This document shows, piece after piece, positions 8,991 to 16,983 of a DNA stretch of 64,000 nt. The notes below the pieces were generated by a model that worked only from the letters and a program-made list of their open reading frames with translations, had not been told where the DNA came from and ran no database searches. Made by a program: the position numbers and the translations under genes. Location: the NCBI GenBank assembly GCA_017409875.1, contig JAFQRW010000005.1, forward strand, positions 1-64,000, in the 5' to 3' direction. How positions within the stretch are numbered: position 1 is the first letter of the stretch; every line of letters begins with the position of its first letter. The DNA comes from Clostridia bacterium (GTDB lineage: Bacteria > Bacillota > Clostridia > RGIG6154).

Positions 8991-10685
8991 TTACTCCGAA
9001 GTTTTTTCAGAATCTATATTTCTGATTTCTGCTCTTCTGATTTTACCGTTAAAGGTTTTTGGAAGTGCGTCTACATACTCAACAACTCTTGGATATTTAT
9101 ATGGAGCAGTGTTGTCTTTAACATATTTCTGAAGTTCTTTGGTAAGTTCTTCTGTGCCAACATATCCATTTGATAAAACGATTGTAGCTTTAACAGCAAA
9201 GCCTCTTATTTTATCAGGAACGCCTGTTACGGCAACCTCCATAACTGCAGGATGCTCTAAAAGCACACTTTCAATTTCAAAGGGACCGATTCTGTAGCCT
9301 GAAGATTTGATAACATCGTCATTTCTGCCAACATATCTGAACATTCCTTTTTCATCACGGTAAGCAGTATCACCCGTGTGATAAAAACCGTCGTGGAGCG
9401 ACTTAAAGGTGTCTTCTTCGCTGAAGTTATATGAATCTAAAAGACCACATGATTTTCTTTGCTTGCTTAGTACACGGATGCTGATTTCACCCGTAGCACC
9501 GCGCGGAAGTGATTCACCGTCTTCACCTAATATATGAACATCGTAACCCGGAACAGGGTAGCCGATAGCACCGGGCACAGGCTCAGACCACGGGTAAATT
9601 GTAGCAACGCAAAGTGTGGTTTCTGTCTGACCAAAGCCTTCGTGAATCTTAAGACCTGTTGATTCAAACCATTTATTGTAGATTTCAGGATTTAATGCTT
9701 CACCCGCAGTACAACAATGAGAAAGTGAAGATAAATCGTATTTTGAAACATCATTCTGAAGAATCATACGATACATAGTAGGCGGAACACAAAACGTTGT
9801 AACCTTATATTTTTCAAGTTTTGATAAAATATCTGCACCGTCAAATTTTTCAAAATCGTAAACTAATACAGCAGATTCACCAAACCACTGACCATAAATT
9901 TTTCCCCAGAGAGATTTAAGCCAGCCTGTATCAGAAATTGTAAAGTGAAGACCACCGTCTACAACTCTATGCCAGAATACGCCTGTCATAATGTGACCGA
10001 GCGGGTACTTAAAGTTATGAGTGATGATTTTAGGATAGCCTGAAGTACCTGATGAAAATGCCATAAGCATCATATCGTCTGCCATAATAGCCTGATCTCC
10101 TGTGGGGCGTTGCCATTCATCACTTGCCAGTTCAAAGCCTGATTCAAAATCAATCCATCCGGGACCGGCATCTTTATGACCGGTTACAAATTTCAGTTCA
10201 ACAGTTTCGTATTTATCGCCGCCTTCATCAAAATACTGGGTTTCAGGACCGTCACCTGTTATGATAACTGCTTTGATTTTACCTGCGTTGCAGCGGTAAA
10301 CATAGTCTTTTGCTTTAAGCATATTGGTTGCCTGAACTGCAACAGCACCAATTTTGTGAAGTGCCAAAATAATAAACCAGAAATAATAACTTCTCTTAAG
10401 TGTAAGTAAAACCTTATCGCCTTTTCTTATACCCATATAGTGAAGGTAATTTGCAGCTTTGTTTGAGTATACCATCATGTCACGGAATGTAAAGTATTTT
10501 TCCTCACCATCTTTTGAAACCCAAATCATTGCAAGCTTATCAGGTTTAGTAGTTCCCAGCTCATCTATGACATCATAAGCGAAGTTAAAGTCATCAGTAT
10601 ATGTAAGTTTATAATTTTTCTGTGCGTCGGCTAAAGATATAAAGTCATCTCTGTGAGCGCCGACATATTTTTCATATATTGGCAT
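8991..10685 (-). CDS. AMP-forming acyl-CoA synthetase (acetyl-CoA synthetase-like)
   Basis: ANL-superfamily adenylating enzyme that couples a carboxylic acid to CoA through an acyl-AMP. The P-loop SSGTSGYPK is at 211-219. GFGQTET, the hinge GRNDDVIKSSGYRIGP, and a C-terminal catalytic lysine in KTFNGKIRR are all present. At 564 aa it is shorter than classic Acs (about 650 aa). The substrate is unknown. Neighbouring oxoacid oxidoreductase and aminotransferase genes suggest a branched-chain or aromatic acid. A paralogue with the same motifs is fused to XRE-cupin at 17283. Confidence 0.9.
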   Translation of the reverse strand: MPIYEKYVGAHRDDFISLADAQKNYKLTYTDDFNFAYDVIDELGTTKPDKLAMIWVSKDGEEKYFTFRDMMVYSNKAANYLHYMGIRKGDKVLLTLKRSYYFWFIILALHKIGAVAVQATNMLKAKDYVYRCNAGKIKAVIITGDGPETQYFDEGGDKYETVELKFVTGHKDAGPGWIDFESGFELASDEWQRPTGDQAIMADDMMLMAFSSGTSGYPKIITHNFKYPLGHIMTGVFWHRVVDGGLHFTISDTGWLKSLWGKIYGQWFGESAVLVYDFEKFDGADILSKLEKYKVTTFCVPPTMYRMILQNDVSKYDLSSLSHCCTAGEALNPEIYNKWFESTGLKIHEGFGQTETTLCVATIYPWSEPVPGAIGYPVPGYDVHILGEDGESLPRGATGEISIRVLSKQRKSCGLLDSYNFSEEDTFKSLHDGFYHTGDTAYRDEKGMFRYVGRNDDVIKSSGYRIGPFEIESVLLEHPAVMEVAVTGVPDKIRGFAVKATIVLSNGYVGTEELTKELQKYVKDNTAPYKYPRVVEYVDALPKTFNGKIRRAEIRNIDSEKTSE

Positions 10686-10714
10686 AATAATTCTCCTTTG
10701 GATTAAGCGTTTAA

Positions 10715-11266
10715 CTATTTAATGACTACGGCGATAAACTGAGCTTCCTTATCGCCGAGCGCAACCTCTGCATGAGGAACGCTTGAATCAAAATAAACAC
10801 TATCTCCTTCAGAAAGCTCGTATGAAATATCACCGATGTAGAGCATCATTTTTCCCGAAATAACATAATTGAATTCCTGACCGTCATGACCATGCATAAC
10901 AGGAGGCTCGCTATCAGGGGTAATTGTTACTAAGAAAGGTTCACCTTTTTTGCCACGGAATGTATAAGCTAAATGCTTATAATCATATTCGTGTTCACGT
11001 TTGACAGAGTAACCCTTTCCTTTTTGAACCATACAACACATAGAAAGTTTGGGCGCATCGCCACTTATTATATCTAAAACATCAACGCCGAGGATTTCTG
11101 CTGCATTGTACATAAAGCTGAACGAAAAGTCTTTTTCGCCACTTTCGTAAGCCTTGTAAGTATCTTCATCAACGCCGAGTTTTTCTGCCATTTCAGAAAC
11201 AGACATTTCCAAATCGTCGCGAAGACCTGCAAGACGCATACCGATATCTTTAATCTGGTCATTCAT
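10715..11266 (-). CDS. XRE-family regulator with cupin domain
   Basis: Residues about 5-65 form a helix-turn-helix of the XRE type (RLAGLRDDLEMSVSEMAEKLG). Residues about 105-180 form a small cupin barrel (HGHDGQEFNYVISGKM, then DSVYFDSSVPH), a typical ligand- or metal-binding sensor. At 183 aa it matches the common HTH-cupin layout. It lies between the oxidoreductase gamma subunit and the acyl-CoA synthetase in one operon. The same two-domain module forms the N-terminus of the fused protein at 17283. It probably regulates this operon; the ligand is unknown. Confidence 0.9.
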   Translation of the reverse strand: MNDQIKDIGMRLAGLRDDLEMSVSEMAEKLGVDEDTYKAYESGEKDFSFSFMYNAAEILGVDVLDIISGDAPKLSMCCMVQKGKGYSVKREHEYDYKHLAYTFRGKKGEPFLVTITPDSEPPVMHGHDGQEFNYVISGKMMLYIGDISYELSEGDSVYFDSSVPHAEVALGDKEAQFIAVVIK

Positions 11267-11287
11267 AAGAAAAACCTCCTTAAATTA

Positions 11288-11818
11288 TTAGTAATCGTAA
11301 CCAATTTGAAGAGCTTTTTTATTAAGCTCTAAAAGGTTTGCTTTTTTAGCAGATACAACCTTATTTAATGCCTTTTCAATGTTTTCATAAGGCATAATTC
11401 CTGATTTTTTAATCATCATTCCAAGAATAATCATATTTGCAAGACCTGGTAAATTCTCGTCTGATGCAATTTTTGTAGCAGGAATGTAATAAGCTTCAAC
11501 ATCAGTGCGCTCAACCTTTTGTTCAATTAAAGAACTGTCAACAAAAACCTGACCGCCAGAAACAACTGCATTGATATATTTATCAAAAGAGGGGGCGTTC
11601 ATAGCAATCAACACGTCCGGCTTGTCAACGATAGGTGAGCCGATTTTTGTGTCGCTTACAATAATGCTGCAATTAGCAGTACCGCCTCTCATCTCAGGTC
11701 CATAAGAAGGAAGCCATGAAACTTCTTTGCCATCTATTAAACCTTCGTATGCAAGAAATTTACCGGAAAACAAAATTCCCTGACCGCCAAAACCTGCAAT
11801 TAAAACTTGTTTATTCAT
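11288..11818 (-). CDS. 2-oxoacid:ferredoxin oxidoreductase, gamma subunit
   Basis: 176-residue gamma subunit of the pyruvate/2-oxoacid:ferredoxin oxidoreductase family, with the N-terminal GFGGQGILFSGKF motif and PSYGPEMRGG. It forms a complex with the alpha (12575), beta (11832) and ferredoxin-like (13658) subunits of the same operon. The complex converts a 2-oxoacid and CoA to acyl-CoA and CO2 with reduction of ferredoxin, or runs in reverse. The sequence does not fix substrate choice; the alpha subunit resembles the VorB type. Confidence 0.93.
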   Translation of the reverse strand: MNKQVLIAGFGGQGILFSGKFLAYEGLIDGKEVSWLPSYGPEMRGGTANCSIIVSDTKIGSPIVDKPDVLIAMNAPSFDKYINAVVSGGQVFVDSSLIEQKVERTDVEAYYIPATKIASDENLPGLANMIILGMMIKKSGIMPYENIEKALNKVVSAKKANLLELNKKALQIGYDY

Positions 11819-11831
11819 TGCTTTTTCCTCC

Positions 11832-12575
11832 TTATTTCGCTGTTTTGTCCTTATATACGCCGAGCGGATAATAAGGCATCATATTTTCTTCAAGCCAATG
11901 GATAGCATTTTCAGGTGTCATGCCCCAGTTAGTAGGACAAGTAGAAAGAACTTCAACCAATGAGAAACCTTTGCCCTCAACCTGATTCTGGAATGCTTTT
12001 TTAATAGCAGCTTTAGCAACTTTGATGTTTTTAACGTTGTTAACAGCAACACGCTCTAAGTAGGTTGCACCGTCAACCTGTGAAAGCATTTCACATACCT
12101 TAAGAGGATAGCCTACTTTTTCAACATCTCTTCCGTAAGGAGAAGTCTGAGTAACCTGACCCGGAAGTGTGGTAGGAGCCATCTGACCGCCTGTCATACC
12201 ATAGATTGCATTGTTAACAAAAATAATGGTAATGTTTTCACCGCGTGCAGCAGAGTGAACAGTTTCTGCAGTACCAATAGCAGCAAGGTCGCCATCACCC
12301 TGATAGGTAAATACAATGTTGTTGGAATCTGAACGCTTAACACCTGTTGCAACAGCAGGAGCTCTGCCGTGAGCAGCCTGTACCATATCACAGTTAAAAT
12401 AATTATAGGTCATTACTGAACAGCCAACCGATGCAACACCGATAGTTCTGCCGCCAATACCAAGCTCATCAATAGCTTCAGCGACTAATCTGTGAATAAT
12501 ACCATGTGTACAACCCGGGCAATAATGTAAAACGGCATCAGTAAGTGCCTTTGGTTTTTCAAATACTACAGCCAT
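11832..12575 (-). CDS. 2-oxoacid:ferredoxin oxidoreductase, beta subunit (TPP-binding)
   Basis: The 247-residue beta subunit carries the thiamine diphosphate site: GDGD at residues 93-96 with the following NN (IIFVNNAIYGMTGG). CPGC at 19-22 and HGR at 69-71 are also typical of KOR/VOR beta chains. Its start codon overlaps the alpha-subunit stop by 1 nt, indicating coupled translation. Cytoplasmic, part of the four-subunit complex. Confidence 0.95.
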   Translation of the reverse strand: MAVVFEKPKALTDAVLHYCPGCTHGIIHRLVAEAIDELGIGGRTIGVASVGCSVMTYNYFNCDMVQAAHGRAPAVATGVKRSDSNNIVFTYQGDGDLAAIGTAETVHSAARGENITIIFVNNAIYGMTGGQMAPTTLPGQVTQTSPYGRDVEKVGYPLKVCEMLSQVDGATYLERVAVNNVKNIKVAKAAIKKAFQNQVEGKGFSLVEVLSTCPTNWGMTPENAIHWLEENMMPYYPLGVYKDKTAK

Positions 12576-13645
12576 TATTTTACACCTCCTAATTTAACAG
12601 CTTCATTAATCTTGTCTAAAACATTTTCAGTTGTTGGAATCATACCGCCTACACGATTGCAGAGCAAAACTTCTCTTGTGCATTTTGTTGCAAGCTGAAT
12701 ATCCTCAACCATCTGACCCATGTTAAGTTCTACAGAAATAAATGCTTTAACTTTTTTTGCTGCTTCGTACAAAGCATCTTTCGGGAATGGCCAGAGAGTA
12801 ATAGGTCTGATCATACCAACTTTAATACCTTGCTGTCTTGCAATATCGATAGCATTTTGTGATACTCTTGCAGCAACACCGAAAGCTACGATACAAATTT
12901 CAGCATCATCCATTTTGTATTCTTCATACATAACTTCATTTTTTTCAATCTGTGCGTATCTTTCAAATCTTTCCATATTTTTTACTTCAAGCTCTTCAGG
13001 CTTTAAGTAAAGTGAGTTAACAATGTTCGGTTTTCTTTCGCCCTTTGTACCGGTAAGTGCCCATGATTTGTCATAATTGTTAATTACGCCGGCGTCTAAA
13101 GATACAGGTTCCATCATCTGACCCATAGTACCATCAGATAAAATCATAGCAGGAACTCTGTATTTTTCAGCAAGGTCAAAGCCTTTGAATACAAGGTCAA
13201 CCATTTCCTGAACAGAAGCAGGTGCTAAAACCATTAAGTGGAAGTCACCGTGACCTAAGCCTCGAGTTGCCTGGAAATAGTCAGACTGTGAAGGCTGAAT
13301 TCCGCCAAGACCAGGACCGCCACGCTGAACATTTACAATTAAAGCAGGGAGGTCACAGCCTGCTAAATATGAAATACCTTCACTTTTAAGAGAAATTCCG
13401 GGGCTTGATGAAGATGTCATAGCTCTTTTGCCTGTTGATGCAACACCAATAAGCATATTAACTGCTGCTACTTCACTTTCTGCCTGTAAGAATACTCCTC
13501 CGTCAATTTTTGGAAGTCTTTTTGACATATATGCCGCAATTTCTGTTTGCGGTGTAATAGGGTAACCCAAGTAATGCTTGCAACCTGCCATAATAGCAGC
13601 TTCTGCTAAAGCTTCGTTACCTTTCATTAATACTTTTTCACTCAT
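12575..13645 (-). CDS. vorB: 2-oxoacid:ferredoxin oxidoreductase, alpha subunit (VorB-type)
   Basis: 356-residue alpha subunit with the family motifs GNEALAEAAIMAGC, YPITPQTE and SSSSPGISLKSEG. These resemble 3-methyl-2-oxobutanoate (branched-chain) ferredoxin oxidoreductase VorB. The adjacent branched-chain aminotransferase supports 2-oxoisovalerate-type substrates, but 2-oxoglutarate or aryl-pyruvates cannot be excluded. The gene follows the ferredoxin subunit by 12 nt and overlaps the beta subunit. Confidence 0.88.
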   Translation of the reverse strand: MSEKVLMKGNEALAEAAIMAGCKHYLGYPITPQTEIAAYMSKRLPKIDGGVFLQAESEVAAVNMLIGVASTGKRAMTSSSSPGISLKSEGISYLAGCDLPALIVNVQRGGPGLGGIQPSQSDYFQATRGLGHGDFHLMVLAPASVQEMVDLVFKGFDLAEKYRVPAMILSDGTMGQMMEPVSLDAGVINNYDKSWALTGTKGERKPNIVNSLYLKPEELEVKNMERFERYAQIEKNEVMYEEYKMDDAEICIVAFGVAARVSQNAIDIARQQGIKVGMIRPITLWPFPKDALYEAAKKVKAFISVELNMGQMVEDIQLATKCTREVLLCNRVGGMIPTTENVLDKINEAVKLGGVK

Positions 13646-13657
13646 TTTTATGCCTCC

Positions 13658-13861
13658 TTATCTTTCTACTGTAATTACGCAGTCAGGACACATTGTTGCG
13701 CAGAACGCACAACCAATGCAATCCTCCTGTTTTTCAACGCCAGCAGGGTGGTAACCCTTTGCGTTTAAAGTGTTTTTAAGTGCAACAATTTTCTTAGGGC
13801 AGGCAGTAACACAAAGTCCGCAACCCTTGCACAGGTTTTCGTTAAAAGTAACTTTTGCCAT
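13658..13861 (-). CDS. 2-oxoacid:ferredoxin oxidoreductase, 2[4Fe-4S] ferredoxin-like subunit
   Basis: 67 residues with two complete [4Fe-4S] motifs: Cys11, 14, 17, 21 (CKGCGLCVTACP) and Cys48, 51, 54, 58 (CIGCAFCATMCP). It passes electrons between the TPP site and external ferredoxin. It overlaps the P-loop ATPase stop by 1 nt and precedes the alpha subunit by 12 nt, the normal order for four-subunit KOR/VOR operons. Confidence 0.95.
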   Translation of the reverse strand: MAKVTFNENLCKGCGLCVTACPKKIVALKNTLNAKGYHPAGVEKQEDCIGCAFCATMCPDCVITVER

Positions 13862-14559
13862 TATTTTTGCTCCTCTCTCAGCCAGGATTGTCTTACATAC
13901 AAGTCAATCGGCTGTAAGTTTTTGATTTCATTATTCAGTGTGCCGAAAAGGCTTCTTTTTACAGTTGTCATTTTTATGTCAAGACCTGAAAGCTCTGACA
14001 CTTCATTAGCATAGCTTACTGATGATAAAACGTCGTCTTCTTTGGTTTCTTCGCCGATATTTGAGTTGTTAACAATCGCAGTAAACTTAATTTTTGAAGC
14101 TTCTTCAATTTCTCTCATAACTTCAATGGTAGACTTGGCATCCTTGGTTAAAAATCTGTACTTGTTTATGACAAACAAAACTTCGTAATTGTTCTCTTCC
14201 AATATAAGGGGAACATATCTTCCAAGAGCGAGTGCTCCTCTGTCATCACCGCCGACATCCAAAACTGCATGCTGGCTTTTGTCTGCAAAAACCGAGTAAA
14301 TTTCACCCGGAAGGGCAGGGGTGTCAACATTAGAGCCGGCAAATTCAGAAGAAATAAGTCTTATTTTATTATTCTCAAGCATTTTTTGTGAATCTTTTGT
14401 TCTGAAGTACGGATTTACAATGTCAAGGTCCGCAACTGAGACATATGATTCTTTTTCTTTGAGCCAAAGTGCATAATTTACTGCAACATTTGTCTTGCCA
14501 CTACCATAGTGCCCGGCAAAAACAGTAATCCTTTTTGTGGTTAAATTTCTACTGTCCAT
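13861..14559 (-). CDS. P-loop ATPase (MinD/ParA/CbiA-like) of unknown role
   Basis: Deviant-looking Walker A GHYGSGKT at residues 16-23, followed by NVAVNYALWL, and a Walker B-like VADLDIVNP segment. This places it in the SIMIBI class of P-loop ATPases. The chosen start (ATG 14557-14559) has AGAGGA upstream. A longer frame starts at 14586 without a good ribosome site. It overlaps ilvE by 19 nt and the ferredoxin subunit by 1 nt, so it is tightly tied to the oxidoreductase. It might assist iron-sulfur or complex assembly, but that is only inference. Confidence 0.82.
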   Translation of the reverse strand: MDSRNLTTKRITVFAGHYGSGKTNVAVNYALWLKEKESYVSVADLDIVNPYFRTKDSQKMLENNKIRLISSEFAGSNVDTPALPGEIYSVFADKSQHAVLDVGGDDRGALALGRYVPLILEENNYEVLFVINKYRFLTKDAKSTIEVMREIEEASKIKFTAIVNNSNIGEETKEDDVLSSVSYANEVSELSGLDIKMTTVKRSLFGTLNNEIKNLQPIDLYVRQSWLREEQK

Positions 14560-15599
14560 TGATATTTGTCCTCTAATTTTCCCCATTGGATGCCTGTGAG
14601 TTTGTCATAAAGCTTTTGAGTAACTTCACCAATTTCGTTGTTATTTACAATGTATTCTTTTCCGTCATAGTATAGCTTTCCGATAGGAGATACAACAGCA
14701 GCAGTACCGCAACCCCAAGCTTCTTCAAGCTTTCCGTTTTCGAGTGCATCAACAAGTTCATCAATAGAAATAAGTTTTTCAGAAACTTTGTATCCCTCGT
14801 CTTTTAAAACTTCAATACAAGATTTTCTAGTAATACCAGGGAGAATTGAACCTGAAAGTTCAGGAGTAACAATTTCACCTTCAATTTTGAACATAACGTT
14901 CATAGCGCCAACTTCTTCAATGTACTTTCTGTGTACGCCGTCAAGCCAGAGAACCTGTGTATAACCCTTTTGTTCAGCATTTTCACCTGCTCTGATTGAA
15001 GCTGCATAGTTACCGCCGCATTTTGCATAACCTGTACCGCCTTTTACAGCACGAACGTCATCTTTTTCAATCATAATTTTAACAGGGTTAATTCCCTCAG
15101 GATAATAGCTTCCGCTTGGTGAAAGAATTATAACAAATGTTGCTCTTTTAATTGAATGAACACCTAAAGATTCATCGTTACCAAAAAGGAAAGGTCTGAT
15201 GTAGAGTGATTCACCGAAATTCTTTGGAACCCACGCTTCATCAATTTTAACAAGCTCCTTAATTGCTTCAACAAAAATATCTTCATCAATTTCAGGAAGT
15301 CTTAATCTTTCAGCAGAAGAATTAATTCTTTTTGCGTTTTCATAAGGTCTGAAAAGCTGGATTTTTCCACTTTCAGTCCTGTATGCTTTAAGACCTTCAA
15401 AAACCTCAGAACCGTAATGGAAAACGGTTGCGGCAGGATGCATTGAAAGTCTGCCAAATGGGACAATTCTTGGATTTTCCCAACCTGTTTGTCTGTCATA
15501 GTCCATTAAGAACATATGATCTGTAAAATGTTTTCCAAATCCTAAGTTTTCTGTAGGAATAGCCTTTGGAGAAGTTGTTTTTTCAATAGAAATGTTCAT
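14541..15599 (-). CDS. ilvE: Branched-chain amino acid aminotransferase
   Basis: Fold-type IV PLP enzyme that interconverts Leu, Ile, Val and their 2-oxoacids. FHYGSEVFEGLKAY, the PLP-lysine region GYAKCGGNYAAS and YIEEVGAMN are all typical of the longer BCAT2 subgroup. The start (ATG 15597-15599) follows AAAGGAAG. A longer frame to 15644 lacks a ribosome site. Product 352 aa. First gene of the operon that continues into the P-loop ATPase and oxidoreductase. This position links the complex to branched-chain substrates. Confidence 0.95.
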   Translation of the reverse strand: MNISIEKTTSPKAIPTENLGFGKHFTDHMFLMDYDRQTGWENPRIVPFGRLSMHPAATVFHYGSEVFEGLKAYRTESGKIQLFRPYENAKRINSSAERLRLPEIDEDIFVEAIKELVKIDEAWVPKNFGESLYIRPFLFGNDESLGVHSIKRATFVIILSPSGSYYPEGINPVKIMIEKDDVRAVKGGTGYAKCGGNYAASIRAGENAEQKGYTQVLWLDGVHRKYIEEVGAMNVMFKIEGEIVTPELSGSILPGITRKSCIEVLKDEGYKVSEKLISIDELVDALENGKLEEAWGCGTAAVVSPIGKLYYDGKEYIVNNNEIGEVTQKLYDKLTGIQWGKLEDKYQWTVEI

Positions 15600-15642
15600 A
15601 TTTTTCTTCCTTTCTTTATTCAGCCGCAATACTTTTGATTGC

Positions 15643-15651
15643 ATTGTAGCA
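15643..15651 (-). promoter_or_regulatory. Putative extended -10 promoter of the ilvE-VOR operon
   Basis: On the minus strand TGCTACAAT is an extended -10 element about 43 bp upstream of the ilvE start. No good -35 is visible, which fits extended -10 promoters. No T-box or other leader is seen here. Confidence 0.4.
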
Positions 15652-15677
15652 CATTATATATTTGAATTTTATATTTT

Positions 15678-16469
15678 TTATTTTTCAAGTTTTAGTATTT
15701 TTTTTGCATTTTTATTTAATATAAGTTCGTTTTCATCATCTGTTAAGTTTAAACTCATAAAGTCCTCTAAAGATTTTTGAGGATTCCACATAGGGAAGTC
15801 GGTGCCATATACAATTCTTTCAGCACCGTAAAGCCGTATAAGCTCCTTTGCTCTTTTGAGCCCAATCATAGGGAATGAGCTTGATGTGTCCAAGTAGCAC
15901 TTTTCATCTTTTAAATACTCAATCGCAAGGTCAAATACAGACCATCCGCCAAAATGAGCACCTATAGCAATTAAATCAGGAAATTGCTTTAACAGGTTTT
16001 TGAGCCGCCTTGGGTGAGAATAATCATATCTGTAGTCGCCTGTGTGAATTAAAATAGGAGTTTTTGTTTGCTGAAGAAAATCATATAGCTCAAACATTCT
16101 TTCGTCATCCATATTAAAAAGCTGAGTATCCGGATGAATTTTAACACCTTTTAAGCCAAGTTTTAAAAAACGGTTAGTTTCTTCTATTTTATTATCATAA
16201 TCTGCGTGCATTGTGCCAAATCCGTAAAACTCTTTGTGCTTTTCACATTCAGACGCTATATAGTCGTTGATTGTTTCAACTCTTGATGCACTAACTGCAA
16301 CAGAATGAACAACACAGTTTGTAACGCCAATATTTTTGTCGCATTGCAAAACAGTTTCAGCAGTTCCGTTGCCATTCATTTTTAAATTGTAAAAATCCCC
16401 CACACTTTCAACCGCACGCTCTGCAATCTTGTCGGGATATATGTGTACGTGAAAATCAATTATGTCCAT
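15678..16469 (-). CDS. Amidohydrolase-family metal-dependent hydrolase or decarboxylase
   Basis: TIM-barrel amidohydrolase (amidohydrolase-2 type). IDFHVHIYP at the N-terminus gives the HxH metal ligands, with later LIHTGD, GAHFGG and a YGTDFPMW aspartate. I chose ATG 16467-16469 (GGAGG at 5 nt); an upstream ATG at 16481 overlaps that ribosome site. Product 263 aa. The substrate is unknown. It lies 78 bp upstream of ilvE in the same direction but outside the ilvE promoter, so a link to the amino acid pathway is only suggested by position. Confidence 0.85.
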   Translation of the reverse strand: MDIIDFHVHIYPDKIAERAVESVGDFYNLKMNGNGTAETVLQCDKNIGVTNCVVHSVAVSASRVETINDYIASECEKHKEFYGFGTMHADYDNKIEETNRFLKLGLKGVKIHPDTQLFNMDDERMFELYDFLQQTKTPILIHTGDYRYDYSHPRRLKNLLKQFPDLIAIGAHFGGWSVFDLAIEYLKDEKCYLDTSSSFPMIGLKRAKELIRLYGAERIVYGTDFPMWNPQKSLEDFMSLNLTDDENELILNKNAKKILKLEK

Positions 16470-16501
16470 TTTTACCTCCATAATCTCCTACAAATTAAAA
16501 A

Positions 16502-16525
16502 GGCTTTGCCGAAAAAAGCAAAGCC
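16502..16525 (-). terminator. Terminator after the small membrane protein gene
   Basis: GGCTTTGC (16502-16509) pairs with GCAAAGCC (16518-16525). On the minus strand the stem is followed by TTTTTAATTT. It ends the 16545-16787 transcript. Confidence 0.75.
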
Positions 16526-16544
16526 GCAAATTATCAAACATAGA

Positions 16545-16787
16545 TTACATAACATAACTTGCAAAATGCTTTTTTCGTTTTAAATTCTTGCATATAATAA
16601 TTGGTAGAATGTATATCGGAATAATGCTAATAATACCAATAATAATATACAAAAAAACAGACACTGCAACAGCAATGCCTGCTAAAACAACAATATTTGA
16701 ATGTTTGTCAGCAAAAGAACAAGAAGGTGCAAAATTGTTTGCATCTTTAGAAGTGTTGTTTGAAGTTGTGCTTTTAAAAAACAACAT
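16545..16787 (-). CDS. Small membrane protein, unknown function
   Basis: 80 residues: a polar Ser/Asn/Thr-rich N-terminus of about 30 residues, then a long hydrophobic stretch (about 32-65, likely one long or two short helices), then a basic tail KNLKRKKH. No family recognised. It is a real gene by signals: AGGAG 8 nt before the ATG, a promoter with TTGACA and TATCAT at 17-bp spacing, and its own terminator. It is transcribed away from the T-box leader at 16984. Confidence 0.65.
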   Translation of the reverse strand: MLFFKSTTSNNTSKDANNFAPSCSFADKHSNIVVLAGIAVAVSVFLYIIIGIISIIPIYILPIIICKNLKRKKHFASYVM

Positions 16788-16820
16788 TTTCTTTCTCCTT
16801 GTTACATTTATAATATAAGT

Positions 16821-16849
16821 ATGATAGCATAATGCGACATTTTTGTCAA
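16821..16849 (-). promoter_or_regulatory. Promoter of the small membrane protein gene
   Basis: On the minus strand TTGACA (16844-16849), a 17-bp spacer and TATCAT (16821-16826). The -35 overlaps one copy of a 16-base motif that recurs at 16903-16918, so the promoter may be controlled through that motif. Confidence 0.72.
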
Positions 16850-16918
16850 GTTAACATACTTTTTTGTTAAACATATATACAAAAATGTTAAAAATGGAAG
16901 TAAATGCGACATTTTTGT
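16831..16918. repeat. Repeated motif AATGCGACATTTTTGT between divergent promoters
   Basis: The identical 16-mer occurs at 16831-16846 and 16903-16918, 72 bp apart. A near inverted copy of its core (ACAAAAATGTT) is at 16879-16889. One copy overlaps the -35 of the leftward promoter and the other lies about 30 bp upstream of the rightward T-box promoter. It looks like a binding site for a shared regulator. Confidence 0.55.
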
Positions 16919-16947
16919 ATCTCAAAAAGACAAAAAAGTATATTTTC

Positions 16948-16976
16948 TTGACTCGTAGACAATTAGATGTTATACT
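16948..16976 (+). promoter_or_regulatory. Promoter of the T-box leader transcript
   Basis: TTGACT (16948-16953), a 17-bp spacer and TATACT (16971-16976), placing the RNA start a few bases before the T-box stem I. Confidence 0.8.
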
Positions 16977-16983
16977 ATCATCA

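Noticed and set aside
11288-13861. Pyruvate:ferredoxin oxidoreductase
   Set aside because: The four-subunit layout, VorB-like alpha motifs and adjacent ilvE fit a VOR/KOR-type enzyme better than a single-chain Clostridia PFOR, although the substrate remains unproven.
16849-16872. Two GTTAA-like repeats as a LytTR binding site
   Set aside because: The spacing is about 16 bp, not the roughly 21 bp usual for LytTR direct repeats, and the sequence is AT-rich.
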